The notes: generated from the letters alone by a model not told the origin. 64,000 bases of DNA from Lentzea albidocapillata subsp. violacea (GCF_900100275.1 NZ_FNET01000007.1:1-64000); one strand, 5' to 3'; shown: positions 42,745-52,130, counted from the stretch's first letter. Program-made: numbers and translations.

Positions 42745-43518
42745 GTGCTCGAAGCGAACAACCTCGAGGTTGTCTACGACGACGTGATGCTGGTGCTCCG
42801 GGGCGTGAGCCTGCAGGTGCCCCAGGGCAAGGTCGTCGCGCTGCTCGGTGCGAACGGAGCAGGCAAGACGACCCTGATGAGGGCCTTCAGTGGCCTGCTC
42901 GACGTGCACGACGGCAAGGTCACCAAGGGCTCGATCACGCTCGACGGTGAACCGATCCACCGCCTCTCACCAGCGAAGATCGCGGACCGAGGCATCAAAC
43001 AGGCCCTGGAGGGCCGCCGAATCCTGGCCGAACTGACCGTCGAGGAGAACCTCAAGGTCGGCGGCCACGCGAGACCCAAGCGGCTCAGGCAGAACCTGGA
43101 CCGCTGCTACGAGCTCTTCCCGCTGCTGCTGGAACGGCGAAGACAGAGCGCGGGCTACCTGTCCGGCGGCGAGCAGCAGATGCTCTCGATCGGCCGGGCG
43201 CTGATGTCGGAACCGTCCTACCTGCTGCTCGACGAACCCAGCCTCGGCCTCGCGCCGTTGCTCGTCCAGCAGATCCGCGACCTTGTCGTGAAGATCAACG
43301 AACAGGGCACCACGGTCCTGCTGGTCGAGCAGAACGCCAGCATGGCGCTCTCCATCGCCGACCACGGCTACGTGCTGGAGACCGGCAAGGTCGTCATGGA
43401 CAAGCCGGCGGAGGCACTTCTCGCCGACGACGACATCCGCGAGTTCTACCTCGGCCTCGGCACCTCCTCGTTCCGTGCGGTCAAGCACTACAAGCGCAGG
43501 AAGCGGTGGCTCTCATGA
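42745..43518 (+). CDS. livF: Branched-chain-type ABC transporter ATPase LivF
   Basis: A 257-aa ABC ATPase with Walker A LLGANGAGKTTLMRAF, signature YLSGGEQQMLSIGRALM, Walker B SYLLLDEPSLGLAP and the LivF-specific late VEQNASMALSIADHGYVLETG. It pairs with LivG to drive import. The first gene of a six-gene coupled operon, it starts at a GTG after TAGGAGG. Because an acyl-CoA synthetase is built into the operon, the cargo is more likely a carboxylic acid than an amino acid. Confidence 0.92.
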   Translation: MLEANNLEVVYDDVMLVLRGVSLQVPQGKVVALLGANGAGKTTLMRAFSGLLDVHDGKVTKGSITLDGEPIHRLSPAKIADRGIKQALEGRRILAELTVEENLKVGGHARPKRLRQNLDRCYELFPLLLERRRQSAGYLSGGEQQMLSIGRALMSEPSYLLLDEPSLGLAPLLVQQIRDLVVKINEQGTTVLLVEQNASMALSIADHGYVLETGKVVMDKPAEALLADDDIREFYLGLGTSSFRAVKHYKRRKRWLS

Positions 43519-44294
43519 GCGTTCTGGAAGTCACCGACGTCCGGCTCGCGTTCGACGGGGTCGTGGCGGTCGACGGGGTGTCGTTCGAGGTCGGAGAGGG
43601 TGAGCTGTTCGCCGTCATCGGCCCGAACGGCGCCGGCAAGACGTCCATCTTCAACGTCCTGAGCGGCGTCTACCGGCCGCAGCAGGGCACCGTGCGGTTC
43701 CGCGGGCACGACCTGATCGGCATGCGGCCGCACCGCATCGCCGCGCAGGGCATGGCCCGCACGTTCCAGAACATCGAGCTGTTCTCGCACCTCACCGTCG
43801 TCGACAACCTCATGCTCGGCCGCCACAACCACATGCGGTACGGCGCGCTGTCGGCGTTCTTCTGGCTCGGCAAGGCGCGCGCCGAGGAGCTGAAGAACAG
43901 GGCCGCGGTCGAGGAGGTCATCGACTTCCTGGAACTGGAGCAGTGGCGCCGGTACCCGGTCGGCCTGCTGCCCTACGGCGTGCAGAAGCGCGTCGAGCTG
44001 GGCAGGGCGCTCGCGATGGAGCCCAAGCTCCTGCTGCTCGACGAGCCGGTCGCCGGCATGAACGTCGAGGAGACCGAGGACATGGCCCGGTTCATCCTCG
44101 ACGTCCGGGAGGAGCTGAACATCCCGATGATCATGGTGGAGCACGACATGGGTCTCGTGATGGACCTGGCCGACCGCGTGATGGTCATGGACTTCGGCCG
44201 TCCGATCCGCACCGGCACGCCCGCGGAGGTGCAGCAGGACCCGGACGTCATCCGCGCGTACCTCGGCGAGCAGCACAAGAGCGTGACGCCATGA
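43515..44294 (+). CDS. livG: Branched-chain-type ABC transporter ATPase LivG
   Basis: A 259-aa ABC ATPase with Walker A GPNGAGKTSIFNVLSG, the LivG-type MARTFQNIELFSHLTVVDNLMLGRH region, a degenerate signature LPYGVQKRVELGRALA, Walker B LLLLDEPVAGMN and VEHDMGLVMDLADRV. ATG 43515 overlaps the livF TGA, so I prefer it to the upstream GTG. Signature PYGVQKR in place of LSxGxQQR is common in LivG proteins. Confidence 0.92.
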   Translation: MSVLEVTDVRLAFDGVVAVDGVSFEVGEGELFAVIGPNGAGKTSIFNVLSGVYRPQQGTVRFRGHDLIGMRPHRIAAQGMARTFQNIELFSHLTVVDNLMLGRHNHMRYGALSAFFWLGKARAEELKNRAAVEEVIDFLELEQWRRYPVGLLPYGVQKRVELGRALAMEPKLLLLDEPVAGMNVEETEDMARFILDVREELNIPMIMVEHDMGLVMDLADRVMVMDFGRPIRTGTPAEVQQDPDVIRAYLGEQHKSVTP

Positions 44295-46111
44295 CCACGA
44301 CCGTCGTCACGCGGGTGAGGAACCGCGCCGAGAACACGCCAGACCAGATCGCCCTGCGGGCCAAGGACTTCGGCATCTGGCAGGAGGTCACCTGGTCCGG
44401 CTACTGGGCGAACGTCGAACTGGTCGGCCACGCGCTGCTCGCGCTGGGCCTGCAGCCGGGCGAACGGGTGGCGATCCACTCCGAGAACCGGCGCGAATGG
44501 CTCTACGCCGACCTCGGCATCGTCGCCGCCCGGGGCATCACGGTCGGGCTCTACCCGACCAACCCCGCGTCCGAGGTCGCCTACCTCCTGTCCCACTCGG
44601 GCTCGCGGATCCTGATCGCCGAGGACCAGGAACAGGTCGACAAGGCGTTGCTGGTGCTGGAGGACACCCCCGATCTCGAATGGATCGTCTACGTCGAACC
44701 GCGCGGCATCAAGGGCCGCTACGACAACCCGAAACTGCTGGCCTGGGAGGACTTCCTGGCGCTGGGCGCCCAGCACCGCGACTCGTTCCCCGGTGAGCTC
44801 ACCGAACGCATGGCGGCCGTCGAACCCGACGACGTCATGACGTTGATCTACACCTCCGGCACCACCGGGCCGCCCAAGGGCGCGATGCTCACGGTGGCGA
44901 ACGTCGAGTTCGCCGTCCACGTGCTGGTGGAGGGCGGCGGTTTCGCTTCGCCACCGCCGTCCTCCGCCGACGTCACGCTGTCCTACCTGCCGTTGTGCCA
45001 CGTCGCCGAGCGCATCTTCACGACGTGGTTCAGCGCGGCCAGCGGCGTGCAGGTGCACTTCGCCGAGTCGATCGAGACGGTGCAGGCGAACCTGCGCGAG
45101 GTGCAGCCGACGATCCTGTTCGGCGTGCCCCGCATCTGGGAGAAGGTGCTGGCCGGCGTCACGATCGGGGTGTCGTCGGCGTCCCGGCTCAAGCGCACGA
45201 CGACCCGGTTCTGGCTCAAGCGCGCGGAAGCCATCGGCGAAACGCTGGTGCACAACGGTGGCAAGCACACGGGCAAGAGCCGGTTGGTCTACGCGCTGGG
45301 CTGGCTGTTCTGCTTCCGCGCGCTGAAGGCCCGGATCGGCATGCGGCACGTCCGGTACGCGGCCTCGGGTGCCGCGCCGATCGCCCCGGACGTGCTGAAG
45401 TTCTTCATGGGCATCGGGGTGCCGATGCACGAGGTCTACGGCATGACCGAGAACACCGCCGTGGCAACGGGAAACCGGCCGGGACGGGTCAAGATCGGCA
45501 CGGTGGGCGAGCCGCAGCCCGGCACCGAGCTCCGGATCGACGAGGAGACCGGCGAGATCCTCACCAGGCACGGTGGCACGTTCGCGGGCTACTGGCGTGA
45601 TCCCGAGTCCACCCAAAGGGTGCTGGACGACGGCTGGCTGCACACCGGTGACGTCGGTGAGTGGGTCGACGGCACGCACGTGAAGATCACCGACCGGATG
45701 AAGGACATCATCATCACCGCGGGCGGCAAGAACATCGCGCCGTCGGAGATCGAGAACGCGCTGAAGACCTCCCCGTACATCAAGGAAGCCGTCGTGATCG
45801 GCGACCAGCGGGCCTACCTGGTGGCGTTGATCGGCATCGAGTACGAGACGGTCGGCCACTGGGCACAGCAACGAAAGATCACCTACACCACCTACCGGGA
45901 CCTGTCGGAGAAACCCGAGGTCCTGGAGCTGGTGCAGAAGATCGTGACCGAGGTGAACGGCAGGTTCGCGACGGTCGAGCAGGTCAAGAAGTTCCGGATG
46001 TTCCCCAAGGAGCTCGACCACGAGGACGGCGAGCTGACCGCGACCCAGAAGGTCAAGAGATCCGCGCTGGGCAAGATGTTCGACGACCTCGTGGAGAGCA
46101 TGTATGGATGA
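44291..46111 (+). CDS. Long-chain-type acyl-CoA synthetase in the liv operon
   Basis: A 606-aa AMP-forming ligase with the P-loop motif LIYTSGTTGPPKGAMLT, MHEVYGMTENTAVA, the hinge aspartate in WLHTGDVGEW and KITDRMKDIIITAGGKNIAPSEIE, with a late catalytic lysine region. Length and GKNIAP motif match FadD15-type long-chain synthetases. It activates a carboxylic acid to its CoA thioester. It overlaps livG by 4 bp and livH by 8 bp, which ties activation to import. A paralogue lies at 61436-63217. Confidence 0.9.
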   Translation: MTTTVVTRVRNRAENTPDQIALRAKDFGIWQEVTWSGYWANVELVGHALLALGLQPGERVAIHSENRREWLYADLGIVAARGITVGLYPTNPASEVAYLLSHSGSRILIAEDQEQVDKALLVLEDTPDLEWIVYVEPRGIKGRYDNPKLLAWEDFLALGAQHRDSFPGELTERMAAVEPDDVMTLIYTSGTTGPPKGAMLTVANVEFAVHVLVEGGGFASPPPSSADVTLSYLPLCHVAERIFTTWFSAASGVQVHFAESIETVQANLREVQPTILFGVPRIWEKVLAGVTIGVSSASRLKRTTTRFWLKRAEAIGETLVHNGGKHTGKSRLVYALGWLFCFRALKARIGMRHVRYAASGAAPIAPDVLKFFMGIGVPMHEVYGMTENTAVATGNRPGRVKIGTVGEPQPGTELRIDEETGEILTRHGGTFAGYWRDPESTQRVLDDGWLHTGDVGEWVDGTHVKITDRMKDIIITAGGKNIAPSEIENALKTSPYIKEAVVIGDQRAYLVALIGIEYETVGHWAQQRKITYTTYRDLSEKPEVLELVQKIVTEVNGRFATVEQVKKFRMFPKELDHEDGELTATQKVKRSALGKMFDDLVESMYG

Positions 46112-46991
46112 GTTTCTCCAGTCGTTGATCCGGGGTCTCGGCACCGGGTCGATCTACTCGCTGCTCGCGCTCGGCTTCGTGATCATCTACAAGTCGACGC
46201 AGGTGATCAGTTTCGCGCAGCCGGCGTTCATGCTGGCGGGCGCGGTGCTGGTCTCGTACCTCTCGCCCGCCGTGTCGTTCGTCGGGGCGGTTCTCGTGGC
46301 CGCCGTGGTGATCGCGGTGCTGGCGCTGGGCGTGGAACGCACGGTGCTGCGGCCGATGGTCGGCAAACCGGTGTTCGTGGTCGCGATCATCACCATCGGC
46401 GTGGACGTCGTGGTCAGGGTGGTCACCAACGCGTTCATCGGCCTGGACGTGCGGCAGGTCGGTGATCCGTGGGGCCTGAACACGGTGAGCTTCCTCGGAG
46501 CCGAGGTGCAGCAGCGTTATCTCGTGATGATCGCGACGACCGCGGTCGTGACGGCGCTGCTCTTCCTGTTCTTCCGGTACTCGCGGATCGGGCTCGCGAT
46601 GCGGGCGGTGGCCTACGACCAGGAAGTCGCGCTGGCACAGGGCATCTCGGTCGGATCGGTGTTCGCGTTGTCGTGGGCACTGGCAGGCGGGCTCGCCGCT
46701 CTCGCCGGCGTGTTCGTCGCCACGGGCGCCGGTGTCGACCAGCAACTCTGGATCGTGGCGCTGAAAGCGTTGCCCGCGATCATCCTCGGCGGCCTGGAGT
46801 CGCTGGGCGGTGCGGTGGTCGGCGGGCTCGCGGTCGGCATCGTCGAGTCGCTTTTCGGTACATACCAGAATGATTTCGCACCGTGGCTCGGGCCTAACTT
46901 CGCGCTGGTCGCGCCATACGCGTTGATGCTGCTCGTCTTGCTCGTCAGACCGTACGGACTGTTCGGCAAGAGAGAGGTGGAGCGGCTGTGA
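46104..46991 (+). CDS. livH: Branched-chain-type ABC permease LivH
   Basis: A 295-aa permease with about eight helices and LivH motifs: GLGTGSIYSLLALGFVIIYK, ALNxFG-like helix region and the coupling segment SRIGLAMRAVAYDQEVALAQGI. It forms half of the channel with LivM. ATG 46104 overlaps the synthetase gene by 8 bp and its stop overlaps livM by 4 bp. Confidence 0.92.
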   Translation: MDEFLQSLIRGLGTGSIYSLLALGFVIIYKSTQVISFAQPAFMLAGAVLVSYLSPAVSFVGAVLVAAVVIAVLALGVERTVLRPMVGKPVFVVAIITIGVDVVVRVVTNAFIGLDVRQVGDPWGLNTVSFLGAEVQQRYLVMIATTAVVTALLFLFFRYSRIGLAMRAVAYDQEVALAQGISVGSVFALSWALAGGLAALAGVFVATGAGVDQQLWIVALKALPAIILGGLESLGGAVVGGLAVGIVESLFGTYQNDFAPWLGPNFALVAPYALMLLVLLVRPYGLFGKREVERL

Positions 46992-48106
46992 AAGGGCCAA
47001 CGTCCATCAAGGGCAGGCAAGACCTTTACACCTCCTACGGGCAGGACATGGGGTTCCTGAACACGCGTCCCAAACGCGCGTGGTCGGGTGGTCTCGTCGT
47101 CGTCGCCCTGATCCTGCCGTTCATGATCACCGACGACCTGTTGCAGCTGCTCGCCACCGGGTTCGTGGCGGCGATCGGCGCGATCGGGCTGAACATCGTC
47201 ACGGGGTACGCGGGCCAGGTTTCGCTGGGCCACGCGTTCTTCCTCGCGATCGGTGCGTACACGGCCGCCGCTCTCAGCGGTCCCGAGACCGGGCGGGTGA
47301 TCGGGTTCGGCATCACGTCGCTGCCGATCTGGCTGCTGGCCTCGGGGTTGGTGGCCGCGTTGTTCGGCGTCCTGGTGGCGCCGGTGGCAGTGCGGTTGCG
47401 GGGGCTCTACCTCGCGATCGTGACGCTGGGGCTGGTCTTCCTGGGAGAACACGTGTTCCGGGAGTGGACGTCGCTGACCGGCGGGCCAGGAGTCGGCCGG
47501 CCCGCCGCCGTACCCGAGCTGTTCGGGGTGCGGCTGGACCAGGACAGCGCGCTGTTCACGGCGGCACAGCAGTTGTACCTGCTGATGTTCGTGCTGCTGG
47601 TGATCTTCGGTGTGCTGGCGCGGAACCTCGTGCGCTCGCGGGTCGGGCGGGCGTTCGCGGCGGTGCGCGACCGGGACCTGGCCGCGTCGGTGATCGGCGT
47701 GGACCTGACGAGGTACAAGGTCCTGGCGTTCGCGGTGTCCTCGTTCTACGCGGGTGTCGCGGGCGCGTTGCTGTTCGTGGTGAACGGGTTCTTCGATCCG
47801 GGCTCGTTCAGCCTCTTGTTGTCAGTGCAGTACATCGCGATGGTGCTCATCGGCGGCGCGGGCACCATCTCCGGAGCGATCATGGGCGCGCTCTTCATCA
47901 CTCTGCTGCCACGCATCACCAGGGAACTGCCCACGGTGCTGCCGTTCATCAGTGGTGACGCGACGGGCGTGTTCACGGTCTTCCAGCTGGAAGCCGTGCT
48001 CTACGGCGTGCTCATCATCGTGTTCCTCATCGTCGAGCCACGAGGGTTGTTCGGCATCTGGGTCCGCGTCCGCAACTACTGGCGCACCTGGCCGTTCTCG
48101 TACTGA
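46988..48106 (+). CDS. livM: Branched-chain-type ABC permease LivM
   Basis: A 372-aa permease with about ten helices, including the conserved TGYAGQVSLGHAFFLAIGAY and the coupling loop SRVGRAFAAVRDRDLAASVIG. It pairs with LivH. The GTG start overlaps the livH stop (GTGA). The first 35 residues are a polar cytoplasmic extension. The binding lipoprotein follows 13 bp downstream. Confidence 0.92.
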   Translation: MKGPTSIKGRQDLYTSYGQDMGFLNTRPKRAWSGGLVVVALILPFMITDDLLQLLATGFVAAIGAIGLNIVTGYAGQVSLGHAFFLAIGAYTAAALSGPETGRVIGFGITSLPIWLLASGLVAALFGVLVAPVAVRLRGLYLAIVTLGLVFLGEHVFREWTSLTGGPGVGRPAAVPELFGVRLDQDSALFTAAQQLYLLMFVLLVIFGVLARNLVRSRVGRAFAAVRDRDLAASVIGVDLTRYKVLAFAVSSFYAGVAGALLFVVNGFFDPGSFSLLLSVQYIAMVLIGGAGTISGAIMGALFITLLPRITRELPTVLPFISGDATGVFTVFQLEAVLYGVLIIVFLIVEPRGLFGIWVRVRNYWRTWPFSY

Positions 48107-48119
48107 GGAGAGAATCCCC

Positions 48120-49406
48120 ATGTCCGGTAAGAGACTCGCAGTCATATTTGTTGGGGCCTTGTTGCTCGCTTCATGTCGAGGCGGGGACGGGGCGGCACCT
48201 CAGGAGGGCGCGGGCGGCATCAAGGTCGACGCCGGCGTGACGTCGGAGGCGTGCCCCAACGCCGTCGACAAGTCCAAGGGCTGCATCTACCTCGGCACCA
48301 TCTCGGACCTCACCGAGGGCCCGTTCAAGACCCTGGCCGTGCCGATCACGGACGCGCAGAAGGCGTTCTGGAAGCGCGTCAACGACCAGGGCGGCATCGG
48401 CGGCTACGAGGTCGACGTCACCAAGTACGTCAAGGACAACAAGTACAACCCGCAGATCCACAACCAGGTCTACCAGGAGATCAAGGGCAGCATCCTGGCG
48501 CTGACGCAGACCCTCGGCTCGCCCACCACCGTGGCGATCCTGCCGGACCTCGAGAAGACCCCGATGGTCTCCGTGCCGGCGTCCTGGACCTCGTTGTGGG
48601 GCTTCCAGGAGGTCGTGCTGGAGTCCGGCGCGAACTACTGCGTCGAGTCGATGAACGCGGTCGACTACGCCACCGAGAAGCTGGGCGTGAAGTCCGTGAT
48701 GGCCGTGCACAACGCCGGTGACTACGGCGACGACGCGGCGGCCGGCACGAAGATCGCGGCCGAGAAGCGCGGGCTGACGTTCGAGAACGTGACCACCACG
48801 CCCGGCCAGGACAACCAGGGTGGTGCGATCGACGCCGTGGTGTCGAAGAAGCCCGACCTGGTGATCCTGACGACCGGACCGACCGACGCGGCCGTGATCA
48901 TCGGCCAGGCCGCGGCCCGTGGCTTCAAGGGCAAGTTCATCGGCACCTCGCCGACGTGGAACCCCGGTCTGCTGAAGTCGCCGGCCGCTCCCGCGATCAA
49001 GGCGCTGTACATGCAGACCGCGCCGTGGAAGGCATGGGGCACCGAGTCCGTCGGCCACACCGCGATGCGCGCGGCACTGCCCGGCGTGACGCCGAACGAC
49101 GGCTACACCGCCGGTTGGGTGTGGGCGTACCCGCTCAAGGCGGCGCTCGAAAAGGCTGCCTCGAACAAGGATCTGACGCGTGCCGGCCTGCTCGCCGCGG
49201 TGCGCCAGCTCACGTCGGTGGACTACGAGGGCATGCTTCCTTCGGGTGCGGGCAACTTCTCCGCCTCGCCCCAGGACGCACTGTTCCGTCAGACGACCCT
49301 CTACCGGCCCGACGACGCCGCTCCGACCGGAGTGACGCTGGTGGAGGACTTCTTCACCGGCTCGACGGCGAAGGACTTCAAGTTCGAGAAGCCCTGCTAC
49401 CAATGA
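48120..49406 (+). CDS. Branched-chain-type substrate-binding lipoprotein
   Basis: A 428-aa periplasmic-binding-type lipoprotein. Lipobox LLLASC follows a short hydrophobic helix. The mature part starts with a cysteine pair (EACPNAVDKSKGCIYLGTIS) and continues as a type I Leu/Ile/Val-binding fold: KVNDQGGIGGYEVDV-like segments, LGSPTTVAILPDLEKTPMVS and VVSKKPDLVILTTGPTDAAV. It probably delivers the ligand to LivHM. ATG 48120 has GAGGAGAG upstream. It is the last gene of the operon; no strong terminator follows. Confidence 0.9.
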   Translation: MSGKRLAVIFVGALLLASCRGGDGAAPQEGAGGIKVDAGVTSEACPNAVDKSKGCIYLGTISDLTEGPFKTLAVPITDAQKAFWKRVNDQGGIGGYEVDVTKYVKDNKYNPQIHNQVYQEIKGSILALTQTLGSPTTVAILPDLEKTPMVSVPASWTSLWGFQEVVLESGANYCVESMNAVDYATEKLGVKSVMAVHNAGDYGDDAAAGTKIAAEKRGLTFENVTTTPGQDNQGGAIDAVVSKKPDLVILTTGPTDAAVIIGQAAARGFKGKFIGTSPTWNPGLLKSPAAPAIKALYMQTAPWKAWGTESVGHTAMRAALPGVTPNDGYTAGWVWAYPLKAALEKAASNKDLTRAGLLAAVRQLTSVDYEGMLPSGAGNFSASPQDALFRQTTLYRPDDAAPTGVTLVEDFFTGSTAKDFKFEKPCYQ

Positions 49407-49486
49407 ACCGAACGGGTGACACTCGACGCTGAAACCGGACATCCCTGACTAGTCTCGCTGCTGAGGCTTGGTAGGAGGTTGTGACG

Positions 49487-49795
49487 GTGTTGTCGTGCGT
49501 CGAGGTTCGCCGCTCCACCGGAGGCCTCCGGTTGTTCGTCCGTCCCCCGGCCGCGTCGCGCTGGAGCGCGCGGCTGGGGTACGAACGTGTGTCGGAGCTG
49601 CTGACGGCGATTCGTCAGGCGCAGTCGTGCACCGTGCCGGACGTGGCACTGCGGTACGTGCCCGACCAGCGCACCGGTGAGGCGGTGCTGGCGTGCGAGA
49701 CGGGGTCCGTTCTGCTGGACGCCGCCGAGGTGTCGGCGTTGCACGACACGCTTCGCGCGCACATGCCGGACCGGATGAGGCCTCTCCCGATCTAG
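49487..49795 (+). CDS. Small protein of unknown function
   Basis: A 102-aa soluble protein with VLSCVEVRRSTGGLRLFVRPP and RVSELLTAIRQAQSCTVPDVALRYVPD, ending PDRMRPLPI. I do not recognise the family. The GTG at 49487 has AGGAGG 8 bp upstream; a GTG at 49481 is too close to that site. Its TAG stop lies in the CTAG that borders MITE copy 2. Without the MITE, its stop would overlap the stop of the convergent gene at 49955. Confidence 0.65.
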   Translation: MLSCVEVRRSTGGLRLFVRPPAASRWSARLGYERVSELLTAIRQAQSCTVPDVALRYVPDQRTGEAVLACETGSVLLDAAEVSALHDTLRAHMPDRMRPLPI

Positions 49796-49958
49796 TGGAG
49801 CGACCCGGAACGTTGGCGAGGTAATCCACGCTCAGCAGGGCGCCTCGCGGCGCCGCCCCCACGCCCCCGTACATCCAGTACGAGGACGTGGGGGCGACAC
49901 CACGATGCACCCGTCTGACCCCGAATTCCCCCGGCAACGTTCCGGGCCACACCACTAG
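49792..49958. mobile_element. 167-bp MITE, copy 2, inserted between overlapping stop codons
   Basis: This element has the same structure as copy 1: CTAG at each border (49792-49795 and 49955-49958), terminal inverted repeats of about 24 bp and a central hairpin pairing 49854-49863 with 49887-49896. The left CTAG contains the stop of the upstream plus-strand gene and the right CTAG the stop of the minus-strand gene. Removing the element and one CTAG would join the two genes at a shared CTAG, where both stops overlap. It therefore looks like a clean insertion with target duplication. Confidence 0.88.
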
Positions 49959-50911
49959 CTGATCGGTGCGGGAGAACTCGCCTCCGGGACCAGGATCGCG
50001 GGCGTTCCGCTGCCGTCCGCCGGCACCGCCCACACGTCGTTGAGTCCGTCGTCGCGCTGGATGCCGTACGCGACGGTCCTGTCGTCCACCCAGGCCGGTT
50101 GGTCGTCGACGCTGCGGGTCTCGGCGAGCTCGGTGATCGCGTGTGTCGCGAGGTCGAGCACGGACACCCGCCAGCCCTTCTGCGGGTAGCCGCCGACCGC
50201 CTTCTTGTACGCGATGCGGGTGCCGTCGGGGGAGAGCGACGGGCACTCGACGTCGTCCATGTCCGTGAGCGGCCGGATCTTGCGCGCCGCGAAGTCGCCT
50301 TCGAGCAGGTAACGGTGGCCGCCGGTGGACATGGTGGCGTAGAAGCGGTTGTCGTCGGCGGTGAACGTGACGCCCCAGTAGTTCGTGTCGACCGGCTGCT
50401 GCGGCATGCCCTCGACCGCGAACTCCTCCAGCGACGTGACCAGCGTGCCGGTCTTCGTGTCCAGGATGCCCGTGCTGGTGGAGAACCCGTTGGCGGCGTA
50501 GGAATGCCCGTCGACGAACAGTGTCCAGGCCACCATCCGGCCACTGGCCGACACTCGCGTGCGGTTCGGGAAACCGGTCAGCGGCACCGTTCTGAGTTCC
50601 TTCAGGTCGCGGTCGAGCACGGCCAGTTCGCTCGCCTTCAGCGCTCCGACCGGCCGCAGGCAGGAGATCGTGCCCGCCGCCGAGTAGACGCGGTCGCAGC
50701 GTTGTTCGGTGACCTTCCGCGAACCGGCAGGGTCGGTCCGCGACACCGTGGAGAGCTTGCCGTTGCTCAGAACCATCAGCCGTGGCCCGGCACCGGCCGG
50801 AACGGACCGCGCGGCATCGTCCGGCGTGGCACCGGACAGCGTGGTGTAGCCGGCGGCGACGCCTCCGAGCAGGACGGCGGCGGTCAGGGTGATCAGCAGG
50901 CGCTTGTTCAT
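49955..50911 (-). CDS. Membrane-anchored TolB/PD40-type beta-propeller protein
   Basis: A 318-aa protein with an N-terminal signal anchor (KRLLITLTAAVLLGGVAAGY) and a beta-propeller outside the membrane. PD40-like repeats are visible, such as VECPSLSPDGTRIAYKKAV and DDQPAWVDDRTVAYGIQ. Such proteins bind partners or ligands; no enzyme motif is seen. ATG overlaps the MFS gene stop (ATGA), so the two are coupled and possibly work together. The stop codon lies in the right CTAG of MITE copy 2. Confidence 0.75.
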   Translation of the reverse strand: MNKRLLITLTAAVLLGGVAAGYTTLSGATPDDAARSVPAGAGPRLMVLSNGKLSTVSRTDPAGSRKVTEQRCDRVYSAAGTISCLRPVGALKASELAVLDRDLKELRTVPLTGFPNRTRVSASGRMVAWTLFVDGHSYAANGFSTSTGILDTKTGTLVTSLEEFAVEGMPQQPVDTNYWGVTFTADDNRFYATMSTGGHRYLLEGDFAARKIRPLTDMDDVECPSLSPDGTRIAYKKAVGGYPQKGWRVSVLDLATHAITELAETRSVDDQPAWVDDRTVAYGIQRDDGLNDVWAVPADGSGTPAILVPEASSPAPIS

Positions 50912-52110
50912 CTGCGGCGTCCCAGGAGTGCGGCGGTGGCGATCAGGGCGCAGACCACCGCGACGGCGGCGATCCTGGTGGCGGCTTCGGGGCTGCCGAA
51001 CTGCCAGGCGAGGCCGAACAGCACCGATGAGCCGAGGTAGGCGAGCGCCTGTCCACTTTGGATCAGCGCGATGCCGGTGGTGCGCAGGCGTTCCGGCAAA
51101 ACCGGGCCCGCGAGCGCCATCAGCACGCCGTCCGTGCACGCGTAGAAGACGCCGTAGAGCAACACGACCAGCACGAGGAGAGGCCAGCCGCCCAACGGTC
51201 CGTGCAGCAGCAGGTAGACGACGGTCAGCGCGCCGTAGCCGGCCAGCATGACCTTGAGCCGGCCGATCCTGTCGGCGAGTGCGCCCAGCGGCGCGGCGAG
51301 CAGCAGGTAGACCAGGCTCGTGCCGACGGCGAGCAGTGGGAACCAGCCGAACGCGAGCCCTTCGCGCTTCTGCAGCAACAGGTACACGAACCCGTCGCCG
51401 ATGGTGACCAGGCCGAGCAGTGACGCGGCCAGCACGATCCGGCGGACGGCCGGGTCCTTGAGCAGCGCGAGTTTGAGAGGTTCCTTGCGTGCCAGGGGTT
51501 CCGGCCGGTCCCGTACGTAGAGCACGAGCACCAGCACGCCGAACGCGGCGATGCAGGCGCTGGTGACGAACACGGCGTCGAACGACTGGGCGGACGCCGC
51601 GAGCACGGCCATCGCGACCAGCGGCCCGGCGAACGCGCCGATGCCGTCCATCGCCCGGTGCACGCCGAACGCCCGTCCGAGGTCGCCGCTGGGCGTCGAG
51701 AGGGTGATCAGCGCGTCGCGCGGGGCGGTCCGCAGGCCCTTGCCCGCGCGGTCGGCGGTGATCACGAAACCCAGCGCGGTCAGGGAGTTGCCGGCGGCGA
51801 GGAGTCCGAGCTTGGCCACCGCCGAGATGCCGTAGCCGAAGCCCGCGACGGCCTTGCGCTTGTTCGTCCGGTCGGCGAGGTAGCCGCCCGCGAGTCTGAG
51901 GAGCGTGGTGGCGCCGGTGTAGACGCCGTCGATCAGCCCGTACGCGGCGGGACTGAGCTGGAGGCCGATGACCAGGTACAGCGGCAGGATGGCGGCCACC
52001 ATCTCCGACGAGACGTCGGTGATGAGGCTGACCGTGCCGAGCGCGAAGACGTTGCCGCTCAGTCCTTTCCAGTTCGCTGACTTCGGTTTGTCTAGTGTGG
52101 ACAGGTACAT
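50908..52110 (-). CDS. Major facilitator superfamily transporter
   Basis: A 400-aa protein with about 12 membrane helices. The loop GGYLADRTNKRKAVAGFGYGI after helix 2 is the MFS signature region, and RAGKGLRTAPRDALITLS follows; the second half has LGALADRIGRLKVMLAGYG. This pattern resembles drug or metabolite exporters of the MFS. Two ATG codons lie at 52113 and 52110 with GGAGG just upstream; the second has the better spacing. It ends 4 bp into the propeller gene. Confidence 0.83.
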   Translation of the reverse strand: MYLSTLDKPKSANWKGLSGNVFALGTVSLITDVSSEMVAAILPLYLVIGLQLSPAAYGLIDGVYTGATTLLRLAGGYLADRTNKRKAVAGFGYGISAVAKLGLLAAGNSLTALGFVITADRAGKGLRTAPRDALITLSTPSGDLGRAFGVHRAMDGIGAFAGPLVAMAVLAASAQSFDAVFVTSACIAAFGVLVLVLYVRDRPEPLARKEPLKLALLKDPAVRRIVLAASLLGLVTIGDGFVYLLLQKREGLAFGWFPLLAVGTSLVYLLLAAPLGALADRIGRLKVMLAGYGALTVVYLLLHGPLGGWPLLVLVVLLYGVFYACTDGVLMALAGPVLPERLRTTGIALIQSGQALAYLGSSVLFGLAWQFGSPEAATRIAAVAVVCALIATAALLGRRR

Positions 52111-52130
52111 CATCGGCCTCCAGCGGTCCG

